Part shown: positions 1 to 9,870 of the stretch, piece by piece
Position numbering within the stretch: position 1 is the first letter of the stretch
How the letters are laid out: each line of letters opens with the position of its first letter
Assembly: GCA_963277665.1 (NCBI GenBank)
Contig: OY728136.1
Span: forward strand, 808,939,123-809,003,122
Direction: 5' to 3'
Origin: Viscum album
Taxonomy: Eukaryota > Streptophyta > Magnoliopsida > Santalales > Viscaceae
Length of the DNA: 64,000 bases
Position numbers and translations under genes: made by a program
Notes under the pieces: generated by a model
Databases searched by the model: none
Seen by the model: only the letters and a program-made list of their open reading frames with translations
Told to the model about the DNA's origin: nothing

Positions 1-1498
1 ATGAATAGTGAAAATTACTAAATTTTAATTAAAAACAACTTTCTTAATCAAAATAATTAATAGTGATAAATTATTAATTTGAGTGGTTTTAAATTATATT
101 TAGAATATATTTTCACAATTTAATACAATGTTGGTCATTGGATGTAATTTCACATTTAAACCAGACATAAACAAATGTCAATCTTTTGATAGTTATTATC
201 TTTTAAAAACACGTTATTTGTTTTGACAACGGGAATTAATTTTTAAATTAGTTAATGTAACTGATATCTTTTGAATTTGGTAAAATAAAAATCATTTTTT
301 AATTCATAATATCAAATATAGCTTAGGCCTAATTTTTGGTATTTTTCTGGAAACTTTCATTTTCTGGTGAATAGTGAAACCACTAAGTGGTAGTTAAAAA
401 AAACTGAATTTTTCATAAAACATAATTTTACCGCTTCTGTGAGTAGAATTTTGAAAATCTGAGAGACACGGTTAATATCAAGGACTAAAATGTGGTTCAA
501 TGAGATGAAAATAATTTTTGGTGAATAGTAACTTTTTACTTTTTTTTACCACCGTTAAAAGTAAATAGGGTAGTTAAGGGTAAAAATGATATTATTATTA
601 CACTAAAACATGTCCTAATTCTATTGGATAAGTGTAATTCGACCAAAAACAGCCTTATGAATAAAATATGACCATTTAGGCCCACTTGGATTAGATTAGG
701 ACATTTATTATCAATTTATTTAAAGAAGGGTTAAAATAGTTAAAATCAATGTTTAATAAGTAGATAATTTCTATTATAGGGTTATACATAAGATAAATTC
801 GACTATAAATATTCATTAGAAAGCTAAAATGATTTCCTACATAATTATATTTTATTTGTAATTTTTAGACTTTAAATAAATTAATTTATTTGTGATACAA
901 TGATGATGCAGTAATTATATTATTAATGAAATATTGACATAATTGATGTTATAAATACCCAAATAAATGTAATTTGAGACTTTTTATGAATTCCACTAAT
1001 TATATAGGTTAATATAACATGTTAGTATTGATGTAAGTAAATATTTTCGAACTAACCATTCTGTTATGATTTTCAAAAAAATCAATTACTAAATAGTGTC
1101 AAAATTGACATAAAATAGTTTTTAAAACAAATATTTTATTATTAATTGTTATTTTATCCCTAAAAATCTACGGTTCGTCCAAATGACTTATATAAGGATA
1201 TATATATTAATAATAAACAACTTGGGGTTCGTTTTTCTTGTTATAGTAAGTTTATTAACCTTATAGTGTAAGAACACAAAAAGATACGCTAAAAGTAAAA
1301 TTATCTAACTCAATGTTAAATGTAAATGATAAGGTTAAAATAGGAACCTAAACTTGTCTAAATTCTGTTGGATGAGATGATTTCAACCCATACCCACCTT
1401 AGCTTCTAAATAAATCAATTTGGAGCTATTTAAAACCGAATTTTTCTTTATAATTAAATAATATTTTTAGTTATTCCAAAGGTACCCCTCTCCTCCCT

Positions 1499-1506
1499 TA
1501 TAAAAG
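1499..1506 (+). promoter_or_regulatory. Element A 5' LTR TATA box
   Basis: TATAAAAG sits directly between two C/T-rich tracts, a typical plant core promoter setting, with a probable transcription start ~30 nt downstream near 1,530. The same site is kept in the 3' LTR at 7,956. Sequence upstream would be U3; the hairpins downstream would be transcribed. Confidence 0.7.
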
Positions 1507-1829
1507 GGCACCTCCTCCCTCTATTTCTCACACCACATTGAGCCTTCAAGCTCGGCCAACCCCTGCCAAATTCTCTTCTCCACTTATCTAGAAAAATCCT
1601 AGAGGTCCTGGTCTTGTTCAAAGACCAATTTTAGTACCCTAAGAGGAGGTCTCAAAGAGGCGCTTCAAAGAAGAGGTAATGTCTTTTACCGATTCATTCA
1701 ACTTTATTTCTTCTTCCACTTCTTATTTTTTTGTTGTTTCATTATGAGGTAATAACATAAGTATCACTCATATACTGATATGTTATTATAAGTATGAAAA
1801 AACACTATTTCACTATCTATCCATCCTAC

Positions 1830-2280
1830 GGAAAATGAAATCACCGCGCATGCGTACGTACGGAATACCGTCTCTACGCCGTGGTGTAATCTATTTTCCA
1901 CCACCACCTTACATGGATGGGTATAATGGTGAAAGTAATGAGTATATATTATTATTGTAAAGTAATATTGATTCTATAATATTATACATACACTTTAATA
2001 CAATTCGATGATCATGGGAATGATATCATCGCTCGTGCGTACGTACGGAATACCGTCTCCACGACGCGATGAGATTCAATCTTCATGATAACCATTCATG
2101 AATGATTATAAAGTATATATAATAAGTAATCATGAAATATATTAAATAATAATGATACTGGATTTATGTGTGTATATATGTATGTCATCTACTTAATTCC
2201 ATTCAACTCAATAAGGAAACGAAAACAGCGTTCATGCGTATGTACGGCCTACCGTCTCCATAAACGGTGTATTTCGTTCC
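1830..2280 (+). repeat. Three ~70-nt hairpins at 185/199-bp spacing, invariant loop, variable stems (5' LTR of A)
   Basis: Hairpin 1 spans 1,830-1,899, hairpin 2 spans 2,011-2,089 and hairpin 3 spans 2,215-2,280. Each has long imperfectly complementary arms: 1 starts GGAAAAT and ends ATTTTCC; 2 starts ATCATG and ends CATGAT, with an inner TCGTG/CACGA pair; 3 pairs GGAAACGAAAACAGCG with the 3' arm ending TTTCGTTCC. The arms differ between hairpins but the loop is shared: a 10-nt palindrome CGTACGTACG (1,853; 2,038; CGTATGTACG at 2,237) running into ACGG-N4-CCGT and then CTC. The palindromes are 185 and 199 bp apart. The array lies ~300-750 nt downstream of the TATA box and so in the transcribed leader. 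Function unknown. Confidence 0.85.
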
Positions 2281-3867
2281 ATTTACTGATCTATTATATA
2301 TATGTATATTCTGAATATATATTATATATAAATAATTTTTTATATTTTGGAATTAATTAATCATGATCTAAGTAATCATATGAATAATTACAAGTCAAAA
2401 CACGGACGACGAATGAAACGATTTTACCCAAAACACTCTTTAACATGAAATTTTCAAAAGAACGGGTAATATAAAGTCATAAGAGAACCATATATGATAT
2501 AATAACAATGGGTATGATTTTTTAATAAGTCAATGACATTATTTAAATCATTATACAGGAGGTTCAGACACTTACGAAGCAAATCGGACCTAAGGTAAGG
2601 GAAAATATCACAATCTCATTTTATCCGAGATGGTTTATACTTTGGTATTTACTGGGGTGTATTTTATCATCCACATCCATGTTTCCTCAATATGTAATAT
2701 TGTTTCCATCCACCTACAATTTTTTAAATCCAATTTTACCCTTTGGTGAGTTTTTAGTAAAATATATGAAAGGATTCTTTTGTCGTTTTTCGTACGAGGT
2801 ACTTTTTGACTTTTCCATCAAAAGTACGAGAAGAATGTTTTTTTTAACTTATACGGCATGAATGGATTTTTAAAACATTATTTCCAAGAAGCTTCCTTTA
2901 CATTTTTCAAGTTTATTTTTAATCAACTTCTTTTAATTTAAAATTGTATGACATGTTAAGAAAGGGAAAAAAAATTGAAGTAGAACGGATATTTTCCTCA
3001 AGAATGGAGTTCAAGTGTTTTATCAAAATTATTTTCCATATAAGATAATATAGGGTTCTTTTTCTATCCCTATTATTAAATTTATTTGACTATGATGTGA
3101 TGGAAATATTTTTATGAATTCCTTTATCTTACATGAATTTTTTTATGATGTCACGATGTTTAAGATTCCCATTTTTTTATTACATGGGTTTTGATATGAT
3201 GTATGGTTTATGATTTTGTGGCACACATAAGAATGGTATCATTATGAGATGGATGGGACCTATATCTCCCTCCAATGAATTGGGTAAAGATTTTATATCT
3301 CATGAGATAGACATGGCTGGAACGGAAGGTTAAACCGGTTCAGTGAAACAGGACTGAAACGAGGAGTGAACTCGGATCAGAAATGGACTTTGTCCACTAA
3401 GATAGTCTTGGAAATGAGCCTTGACTAATAAGAAATGATTCTTCATGATTATGTGTGTATGCCACAAAGTTTCATGTTTTATGTTATTATTATTGGGATT
3501 ACATTTCACTACTATGATTTATCCCATGTTATGATATTATGATCTCTTTTGTAGGTTAATATTTCCAAAATGTTATGTTCTTATGAATATGATGTGATTG
3601 ATATTTCTTTTGTTTACCCTTACTGAGCATTTGAGCTCACCCTTTTATATTTTCATTTCCCCAGGATATAAAGAAAGGTTTTAGGTAAAAAAAAGGAAGA
3701 TTTTTATGGGAGTTGTTGAAGACCTTTCACCACGATTAGAAGATTATATTCCGAGTTTCAAAAGACACTAAACTATTACGGTCCTTGTGTGTGTATTTTT
3801 GTTATGTATTAAGTATTCCGAAAAAGTAATGTAATGTCCATGTATGTCAGGCTTAAAGTCTCTACAG

Positions 3868-3880
3868 TTGGTATCAGAGA
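3868..3880 (+). other. Element A primer binding site (initiator Met tRNA)
   Basis: TTGGTATCAGAGA begins two bases after the end of the 5' LTR. TGGTATCAGAG matches the standard complement of the 3' end of plant initiator Met tRNA, used to prime minus-strand cDNA synthesis. Confidence 0.85.
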
Positions 3881-4206
3881 AAGGTTTAGTCATCCTTTGG
3901 AAACTAGGATACGAGAACGTTAGTGAGATCCCTAGAGATATTTCTAAGGTATGTCTAGGGATGTCCCTAAGGATAAGTATACGTATAGGATATAGTCCTA
4001 GAACTACGGTAACGATCTTAGAATTTAACCTAAGAAGTTAGATGTTGAGGGTGCTCCCCCTTTACTATGTTGTTTTCCCTAGCATGATTTTTGCCTCTCA
4101 CACTATTCTTTTTGGGTTTTAGAAAATGGCTGGAAACTGAAAGATTCATGATAATGGAGGATATGACGGACAATGGAATGATATTCTTCATGAGAAACCA
4201 AATGAA

Positions 4207-4659
4207 ATGGGATTTGGAAGTCCAAACATCTTTATTATGCCTAATCAGCAATCTCATAATATGATCAATAATCTCAACTTTGGTAAGTTTCCCGACTCAG
4301 ATAATAAGAGAAAGATGGAGTTTCATGATGATCATAGGGGAAAAAAAGTCCAATTTCCCTCATGTAAGTCATGTGGGAAGAGGCATCAGGATGATTGTTT
4401 AAAGAGAAATAGAATATGCTTTGGGTGTGGAAAAGAAGGACACATAGCCAGTAAGTGCAAAGGAAAAGGTTCAGTTAACACCATGGATGAGGATAATGGT
4501 ATTTCTACGACATCAACAATGGTTAAATGTTTTAAATGTGGAATGTACAGGCATTATGCAAACCAATGCCCTAATGGAAAGTCTCATGAAGAGAATCAGT
4601 ACGGTCGTATGGGTAGTATTCATGTTGATGATGATGAAGAGACTACAAATGATATGTGA
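4207..4659 (+). CDS. Gag fragment: nucleocapsid-like protein with three zinc knuckles, no capsid
   Basis: This 150-residue frame is the only recognisable coding remnant of element A. The natural start is probably the ATG at 4,126, just after a splice-acceptor-like T-rich tract ending in AG (4,122), but codon 5 from that ATG is TGA (4,138-4,140); the next in-frame ATG is 4,207. Three cysteine-histidine knuckles are visible: C53-C56-H60-C64 (CX2CX3HX3C), C71-C74-H79-C84 and C108-C111-H116-C121 (both CX2CX4HX4C). A basic stretch precedes them and an acidic tail (DDDEE) follows. The first two knuckles match the paired pattern seen in chromovirus Gag. The capsid domain that should precede them is missing, as are protease, RT and integrase. 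In the known family such a domain binds genomic RNA in the particle. Inference: a GAG-only (TR-GAG-like) derivative, now with at least one nonsense mutation. Confidence 0.75.
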   Translation: MGFGSPNIFIMPNQQSHNMINNLNFGKFPDSDNKRKMEFHDDHRGKKVQFPSCKSCGKRHQDDCLKRNRICFGCGKEGHIASKCKGKGSVNTMDEDNGISTTSTMVKCFKCGMYRHYANQCPNGKSHEENQYGRMGSIHVDDDEETTNDM

Positions 4660-6116
4660 GATGAAATAATTGTTGAAGCTTGGTCAATGGTTCAAGAAGA
4701 TAGTGGAATGATTACATGTTTATCAAGTGTAATGTTGTATAAGTAATCTCATGGTACTATGGAATAAGAAGACATCTAAGGATTGTTACACTGTTGTCTT
4801 TCCTTGAGTTTTGAAAGTGTATGATTAATGGTACCAGTATCCATGAATGGTTATTCAGATATTTTTGGAATGTAGATGATATGCGCATAATGAAGGGATA
4901 TGGAGAAAATTAAATGTTTGATAGTATTCATGAGCTCATGACTGATATAAGGAGAAGGTTATATAATGGTTTGAGTATATAGAATTTTTGGATTTTGGTA
5001 TGTGGAAAGAGTTAACTTTTGACAGCATTCATGTTTTCACTAACGTTTAATGGGTATTCATTTTTCAAGAGAATACATGATTAAGGTATTCACATGATTG
5101 GAATGTGACCAACAAGATATATGGGGGATAAATGATGGTATTCACATGCTTGGTTGATGAAATTTCAAGTAATCTTTTTCTTTATACTATGAGCTTGGAC
5201 CGAAGTATTTTAGATAATCCTAATGATTGGAATGGATTATGTTGGACACAAGTTATTATTGTTTAAGGATAGAACTTTTTTTTTGAAATTATTGTTGGGA
5301 TATTATAGTAATGTAGTTTTAGAAAAAGGATAACATGTAGGATGGGTGATATCCCATTGCGTCAGACAAGGTTGTGGGAATCGAACCCACAACCGAAGTG
5401 CGACTGGCCTTTATCGCCTACCACTGGCCTACAGGAAGTCCCTGTTTAGTATAAACTAGTTTTATTATATTAAGCAGTATGATATAAGAATTGTAAGTCC
5501 ATTTTAGGAACCATATATGATTAATCTCACTATATATGGACTTATGTATTTTTTGATAACTTTTCTAACCTTTTTTTTTGAGACAGATGGAATGACCCAT
5601 CATTCTATCACTTGATCTGCTAACACAACATGAATGACAAATTCAACTTCATTTATTTAAGATATGAAGTGTAAATTTTCCAAAGAACAACCAACGGTAA
5701 GACTATACCAAAATCACGAAAGTATTTCTTCTAATTCCAATTTCATCAACTTTAGGGAAATGATCTTGAAAACCAAAAATGTTGTCCTAGTGCTCTTATA
5801 TCTGATAAATCAGATGGTACCTTAGATCCGCAAAAATTTATGGCTTTGTGATTGATGGATTTTTCATAGACATGTTCTCTACCACTCTCCATCAGAACTT
5901 GATGGTTATATTTTTCTTCCATATCCATATTTTCACATATGTTCTCCTATGTGGAAACCCAGTGATTAGTTAATTTGGGTAACCGTTACATTTCAGACTT
6001 TAGTTTTTAAAGGCAAGTATTGGAATTCCTTTTTACGATGTGGGTTTCTATTAAAGAAACTTTCGAGTAGTAAACCATTTATAACCCCGACGAATTTCGA
6101 GGGCGAATTTCATTTT
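4660..6116 (+). other. Element A internal region without recognisable genes
   Basis: About 1.45 kb between the Gag fragment and the polypurine tract. Apart from a SINE-like insert near 5,340-5,445 I see no conserved pol motif on either strand. The last ~250 bp (from about 5,865) resemble the same position in element B (13,830-14,043): both carry TCTAYCACTCTCC followed by CAGAACTTGA, a CTTCCAT-rich tract and a GATGTGGG box. This shared 3' internal block suggests the two families have a common ancestor or a shared functional end. Confidence 0.6.
5340..5445 (-). repeat. tRNA-derived SINE-like head
   Basis: On the minus strand an A-box-like TAGGCCAGTGG (plus positions 5,421-5,431) is followed 44 nt later by a perfect B box GGTTCGATTCC (5,377-5,387), the spacing found in tRNAs. 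The T-arm is intact (GTGGG, 7-nt loop, CCCAC; 5,374-5,390) and the helix extends to nine pairs (GGTTGTGGG/CCCACAACC). The segments flanking the T-arm do not form a tRNA acceptor stem with the 5' end, so this is not a functional tRNA. It fits an internal pol III promoter of a plant SINE inserted in element A. The 3' end and target duplications were not resolved. Confidence 0.5.
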
Positions 6117-6130
6117 AAGGGGGGGTAGAA
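6117..6130 (+). other. Element A polypurine tract
   Basis: AAGGGGGGGTAGAA lies immediately before the TG that opens the 3' LTR, the expected plus-strand primer position. The preceding bases (ATTTCGAGGGCGAA) resemble the end of the coding region in Tekay/Del elements. Confidence 0.85.
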
Positions 6131-7955
6131 TGTAACACCCCGAGATTTTATGAAAAGTATTATTTTTAATTAATGTCTTGTGTTGTACGCTACACCAAAA
6201 GGAGTTTTCACAACATGCATCCCTGACTTGCCTTGAATTACACGCAATCACGACTTTCCTCGATAGCGTGTGTAGTATGCAATACCGACATTCACTAAAC
6301 GGGATATTATTATAATATTATTAAAACTAGAAGTTATGAATAGTGATAACCAATTTTTGAAATTTTGTAAATTTTATTTTTTTCATTTTTGGATTCGGAA
6401 TATCGAAATTAGCTTAGGGTGAAATGTTGGTACTTTTCGGATAACTTTCATATTCTGATGAATAGTGAAAATTACTAAATTTTAATTAAAAACAACTTTT
6501 TTAATCGAATTAATTAATAGTGATAAATTATTAATTTGAGTGGTTTTAAAGTATATTTGGAATATATTTTTACAATTTAATACAATTTTGTTCATTGGAT
6601 GTAATTTCACATTGAAACTAGACATAAACAAGTGTCAATATTTTGATAGTTATTATCTTTTAAAAACACGCTATTAGTTTTGACAACGGGAATTAATTTT
6701 TAAATTAGTTAATGTAACTGATATGTTTTGAATTTGGTAAAATAAACATCATTTTTGAATTTATAATATCAAATATAGCTTAGGCCAAATTTTTGGTATT
6801 TTTCTGGAAACTTTCATTTTTTGATGAATAGTGAAACCACTAAGTGGTAGTTAAAAAAAACTGAATTTTTTATAAAACATAATTTTACTACTTCTGTGAG
6901 TAGAATTTCAAAAATCCAAGAGACACGTTTAATATCAAGGACTAAAATGTGGTTCAATGAGATGAAAATAATATTTGGTGAATAGTAACTTTTTACTTTT
7001 TTTTACCACGGTTAAAAGTAAATAGTGTAGTTAAGGGTAAAAATGATATTATTATTACCCTAACACGTGTCCTAATTCTATTAGATAAGTTTAATTAGAC
7101 CAAAAACAACCTTAGGAATAAAATATGACCATTTAGGCCCACTTGTATTTGATTAGGACATTTATTATCAATTTATTTAAAGAAGGGTTAAAATAGTTAA
7201 AATCAAAGTTTAATAAGTAGATAATTTTTAATATAGGGATATATAAAAGATAAATTCGACTATAAATATTAATTAGAAATATAAAAAGATTTACTAAATA
7301 ATGATATTTTATTTGTAATTTTTAGACTTTAAATAAGTTAATTTATTTATGATACAATGATGATGCTGTAATTATCTTATTAATGAAATATTGACATAAT
7401 TGATGTTATAAATACCCAAATAAATGTAATTTGAGACTTTTAATGAATTCCACTTATTTTCTAGGTCAATATGACATGTTAGTATTGATTTAATTAACTT
7501 TTTTCTAACTAATAATTCTGTTATGATTTTCAAAAAAATCAATTACTAAATAGTGTCAAAATTGACATAAAATAGTTTTTAAAACAAATGTTATATTATT
7601 AATTGACATTTTATTCTTAAAAATCTAAGGTTCAGCAAAATGACTTATATAAGGTTATATATATTAATAATAAACAACTTGGGGTTCGTTTGGCTTGTTA
7701 TAGTAGGTTTATTGACCTTATAGTGTAAGAACACAAAAAGACACAGTAAAAGTAAAATTATCTCACTTAATGTTAAATCTAAATGATAAGGTTAAAATAG
7801 GAACCTAAACTTGTCTAAATTATATTGGATGAGATTATTTCGACCCATCCCCACCTTAGATTATAAATAAATCAATTTATAGCAATTTAAAACCGAATTT
7901 GGCTTTATAATAAAATAATATTTTTAGTTATTCCAAAGGTGCCCCTCTCCTCCCT

Positions 7956-7964
7956 TATAAAAAG
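7956..7964 (+). promoter_or_regulatory. Element A 3' LTR TATA box
   Basis: TATAAAAAG occupies the same place between C/T-rich tracts as the box at 1,499 in the 5' LTR. Confidence 0.6.
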
Positions 7965-8286
7965 GCAACTCCTCCCTCTCTTTCTCACACCACTTTGAGC
8001 CTTCATGCTCTGCCAAAACCTTCCAAATTCTATTCTCCACTTCCCTAGAAACATCATAGAGGTCCTGGTCTTATTCAAAGACCAATTTTAGTACCCTAAG
8101 AGGAGGTCTCAAAGAGGCGTTTCAAAGAAGATGTAATGTCTGTTACCGATTCTTTCAACATTATTTATTCTTGCACTTCTTATTTTTTAGTTGTTTCATT
8201 ATGAGGTAATAAAATCAGTATCACTCATATAATGATATGTTATTATAAGTATGAAACAACCCTATTTCACTATCTATCGATCCTAC

Positions 8287-8737
8287 GGAAAACGAAATCA
8301 CCGCGCTTGCGTACGTACGGAATACCGTCTCCACGCCGTGGTGTAATCTATTTTCCACCACCACCTTACATGGATGGGTATAATGGTGAAAGTAATGAAT
8401 ATATATGATTATTGTAAAGTTTTATTGATTATATAATATTATACATACACTTTAATACAATTCGATGATCATGGTAATGATATCATTGCTCGTGCGTACG
8501 TACGGAATACCGTCTCCACGACGCGATGAGATTCACTCTCCATGATAACCATTCATGAATGATTATAAAGTATATAAAATAAGTAATAATGAAATATATG
8601 AAATAATAATGATACTGGGTTTATGTGTATATATATGTATGTCATCTACTTAATTCCATTCAACTCAATAAGGAAACGAAAACAGCGTTCATGCGTACGT
8701 ACGGCCTACCGTCTCCATGAACGGTGTATTTCGTTCC
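8287..8737 (+). repeat. Hairpin triplet, 3' LTR copy of A
   Basis: Hairpins at 8,287-8,356, 8,468-8,546 and 8,672-8,737 correspond one to one with those in the 5' LTR and keep the same spacing (palindromes at 8,310, 8,495 and 8,694). All three palindromes read CGTACGTACG here. In hairpin 3 the arm reads CATGAACG, pairing fully with CGTTCATG, where the 5' LTR copy has CATAAACG. Confidence 0.85.
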
Positions 8738-9186
8738 ATTTACTGATCTATTATATATATGTATATTCTGAATATATAATATATATAAATCAAGTTTTAT
8801 ATTCGGGAATTAAGTAATCATGATCTAAGTAATCATATGAATAATTACAAGTCAAAACACGGACGACAAATGAAACGATTTTATCCAAAATACTCTTTAA
8901 CATGGAATTTAGAAAAGAACGGGTAATATAAAGTCATAAGTGAACCATATATGTAACGACGCAAAATTTTGAATAAATATTGTTTCCTAATTTTATGTGT
9001 TATTTTATTTTATTTTTGTACTCGACAAAAATGTTTCATTTGATAACATGAGTATAATTAAAATGAGACTGTTGGGTTTTGACAATTATTTGACCATTGG
9101 TCAATATGACCGCTGTAAACTAAACGTTTCGATTATTGTCTCTAAATACAAGTAATCTTGGTTAATTAATATAGAAAGAAGATTCG

Positions 9187-9456
9187 ATGGCCTCACCCAG
9201 TAGTCTTGGACCGATCGAAGCTCATCTAACAGAACTTGGGAAGGAGGTAGTACCCCTAGGCTTTGCTCTGGACCAAACCCAAGCTAAACTTCATCGTATA
9301 AAGCTAGAACGGGATCGCCTTCGTGAGAAGTTCAAACTGATAAAAATTACTACTCGTGCGATGTTGGCCGAGCCTCCCTCGGATTCTCTAACCTTAGCAC
9401 ACCTTACACTTAGGTCCTATGCTGGTGTGATAAGGGTCTATGTAAGGAGACTATAA
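9187..9456 (+). CDS. 89-residue open frame inside the U3 of element B (unknown)
   Basis: I do not recognise this product. The frame begins MASPSSLGPIEAHL, continues with a charged region likely to be helical (about residues 30-54, rich in K, R and E), and ends in VRVYVRRL-like basic sequence. It lies upstream of the LTR TATA box, so in the 5' LTR it would not be transcribed from that promoter. Its local base composition is clearly less AT-rich than the surrounding LTR, suggesting a captured fragment. The copy in the 3' LTR (14,293) has a stop at codon 42, so selection for the protein is not evident. It could be a chance frame in a captured gene fragment. Confidence 0.35.
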   Translation: MASPSSLGPIEAHLTELGKEVVPLGFALDQTQAKLHRIKLERDRLREKFKLIKITTRAMLAEPPSDSLTLAHLTLRSYAGVIRVYVRRL

Positions 9457-9870
9457 CTGTCTTGTGTAATCCTTTGTTTTAAATAAAAATTTCGATTTCT
9501 TTTATGAATTTTCAAATGACCGGATAAATATAGTATGTATATTTTCGATGAATTTTAGAAAAAGGATATTTTAAAAATGTTTATGTGAACCTTAAATAAT
9601 TAAAAATATGTAATGATTTTCAAAAAATGGTCTTCTATAATTATGTTCAGTATGAAATTTAGAGTCTAATAAGATCAACTTGATTTTTGATGAATAGTAA
9701 ATTATGAATAGTGATTTTTCGATTAGGATTAATAATGTGTCCAAATGGATTAGTAATCTCACTTAAAGAAAGTATTAAAATAAGCTAGGCACTTTGATTA
9801 AGTAATGTGATTCAATAAAATTATTAAATAACGATTTCATAAATTATTATTCAAGTATTAGTTTTTTCAG

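Larger units (their letters stand above)
1..3866 (+). repeat. Element A 5' LTR (left end truncated by window)
   Basis: This matches 6,458-8,951 plus 17,500-18,874 along its length. The 3' end is placed at TCTACA (3,861-3,866) because the primer site TTGGTATCAGAGA starts two bases later. Read left to right it holds an upstream module with repeated GATGAATAGTG-type motifs (1, ~366, ~521), a TATA box at 1,499, a C/T-rich leader, a possible splice donor near 1,675, three hairpins (1,830-2,280), and an AT-rich tail. Short open frames inside it (for example 2,166-2,360) are not supported as genes. Confidence 0.9.
6131..8951 (+). repeat. Element A 3' LTR, left part (interrupted by element B)
   Basis: It opens TGTAACACCCCGAGATTT and from 6,458 aligns with the 5' LTR at position 1. 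At 8,951 the alignment breaks where element B begins and resumes at 17,500. It contains the LTR start missing from the 5' copy, the second TATA box (7,956) and a second set of hairpins (8,287-8,737). The splice-donor-like site of the 5' copy is altered here (GTAAT preceded by GAT). Confidence 0.9.

Noticed and set aside
1853..2246. CRISPR-like reading of the regularly spaced repeats in element A
   Set aside because: Repeats are hairpins ~190 bp apart inside a eukaryotic LTR, the intervals are homologous LTR sequence rather than spacers, and no cas genes exist here.
2166..2360. Open frame spanning hairpin 3 in the element A 5' LTR, and its twin at 8,623-8,817
   Set aside because: The frame is present in both LTR copies only because they are duplicates; it overlaps the structural hairpin, has no start context or family signal, and ends in AT-rich sequence.
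5340..5445. Functional tRNA gene on the minus strand
   Set aside because: A and B boxes and the T-arm fit, but the expected acceptor stem does not form and no anticodon arm is convincing.
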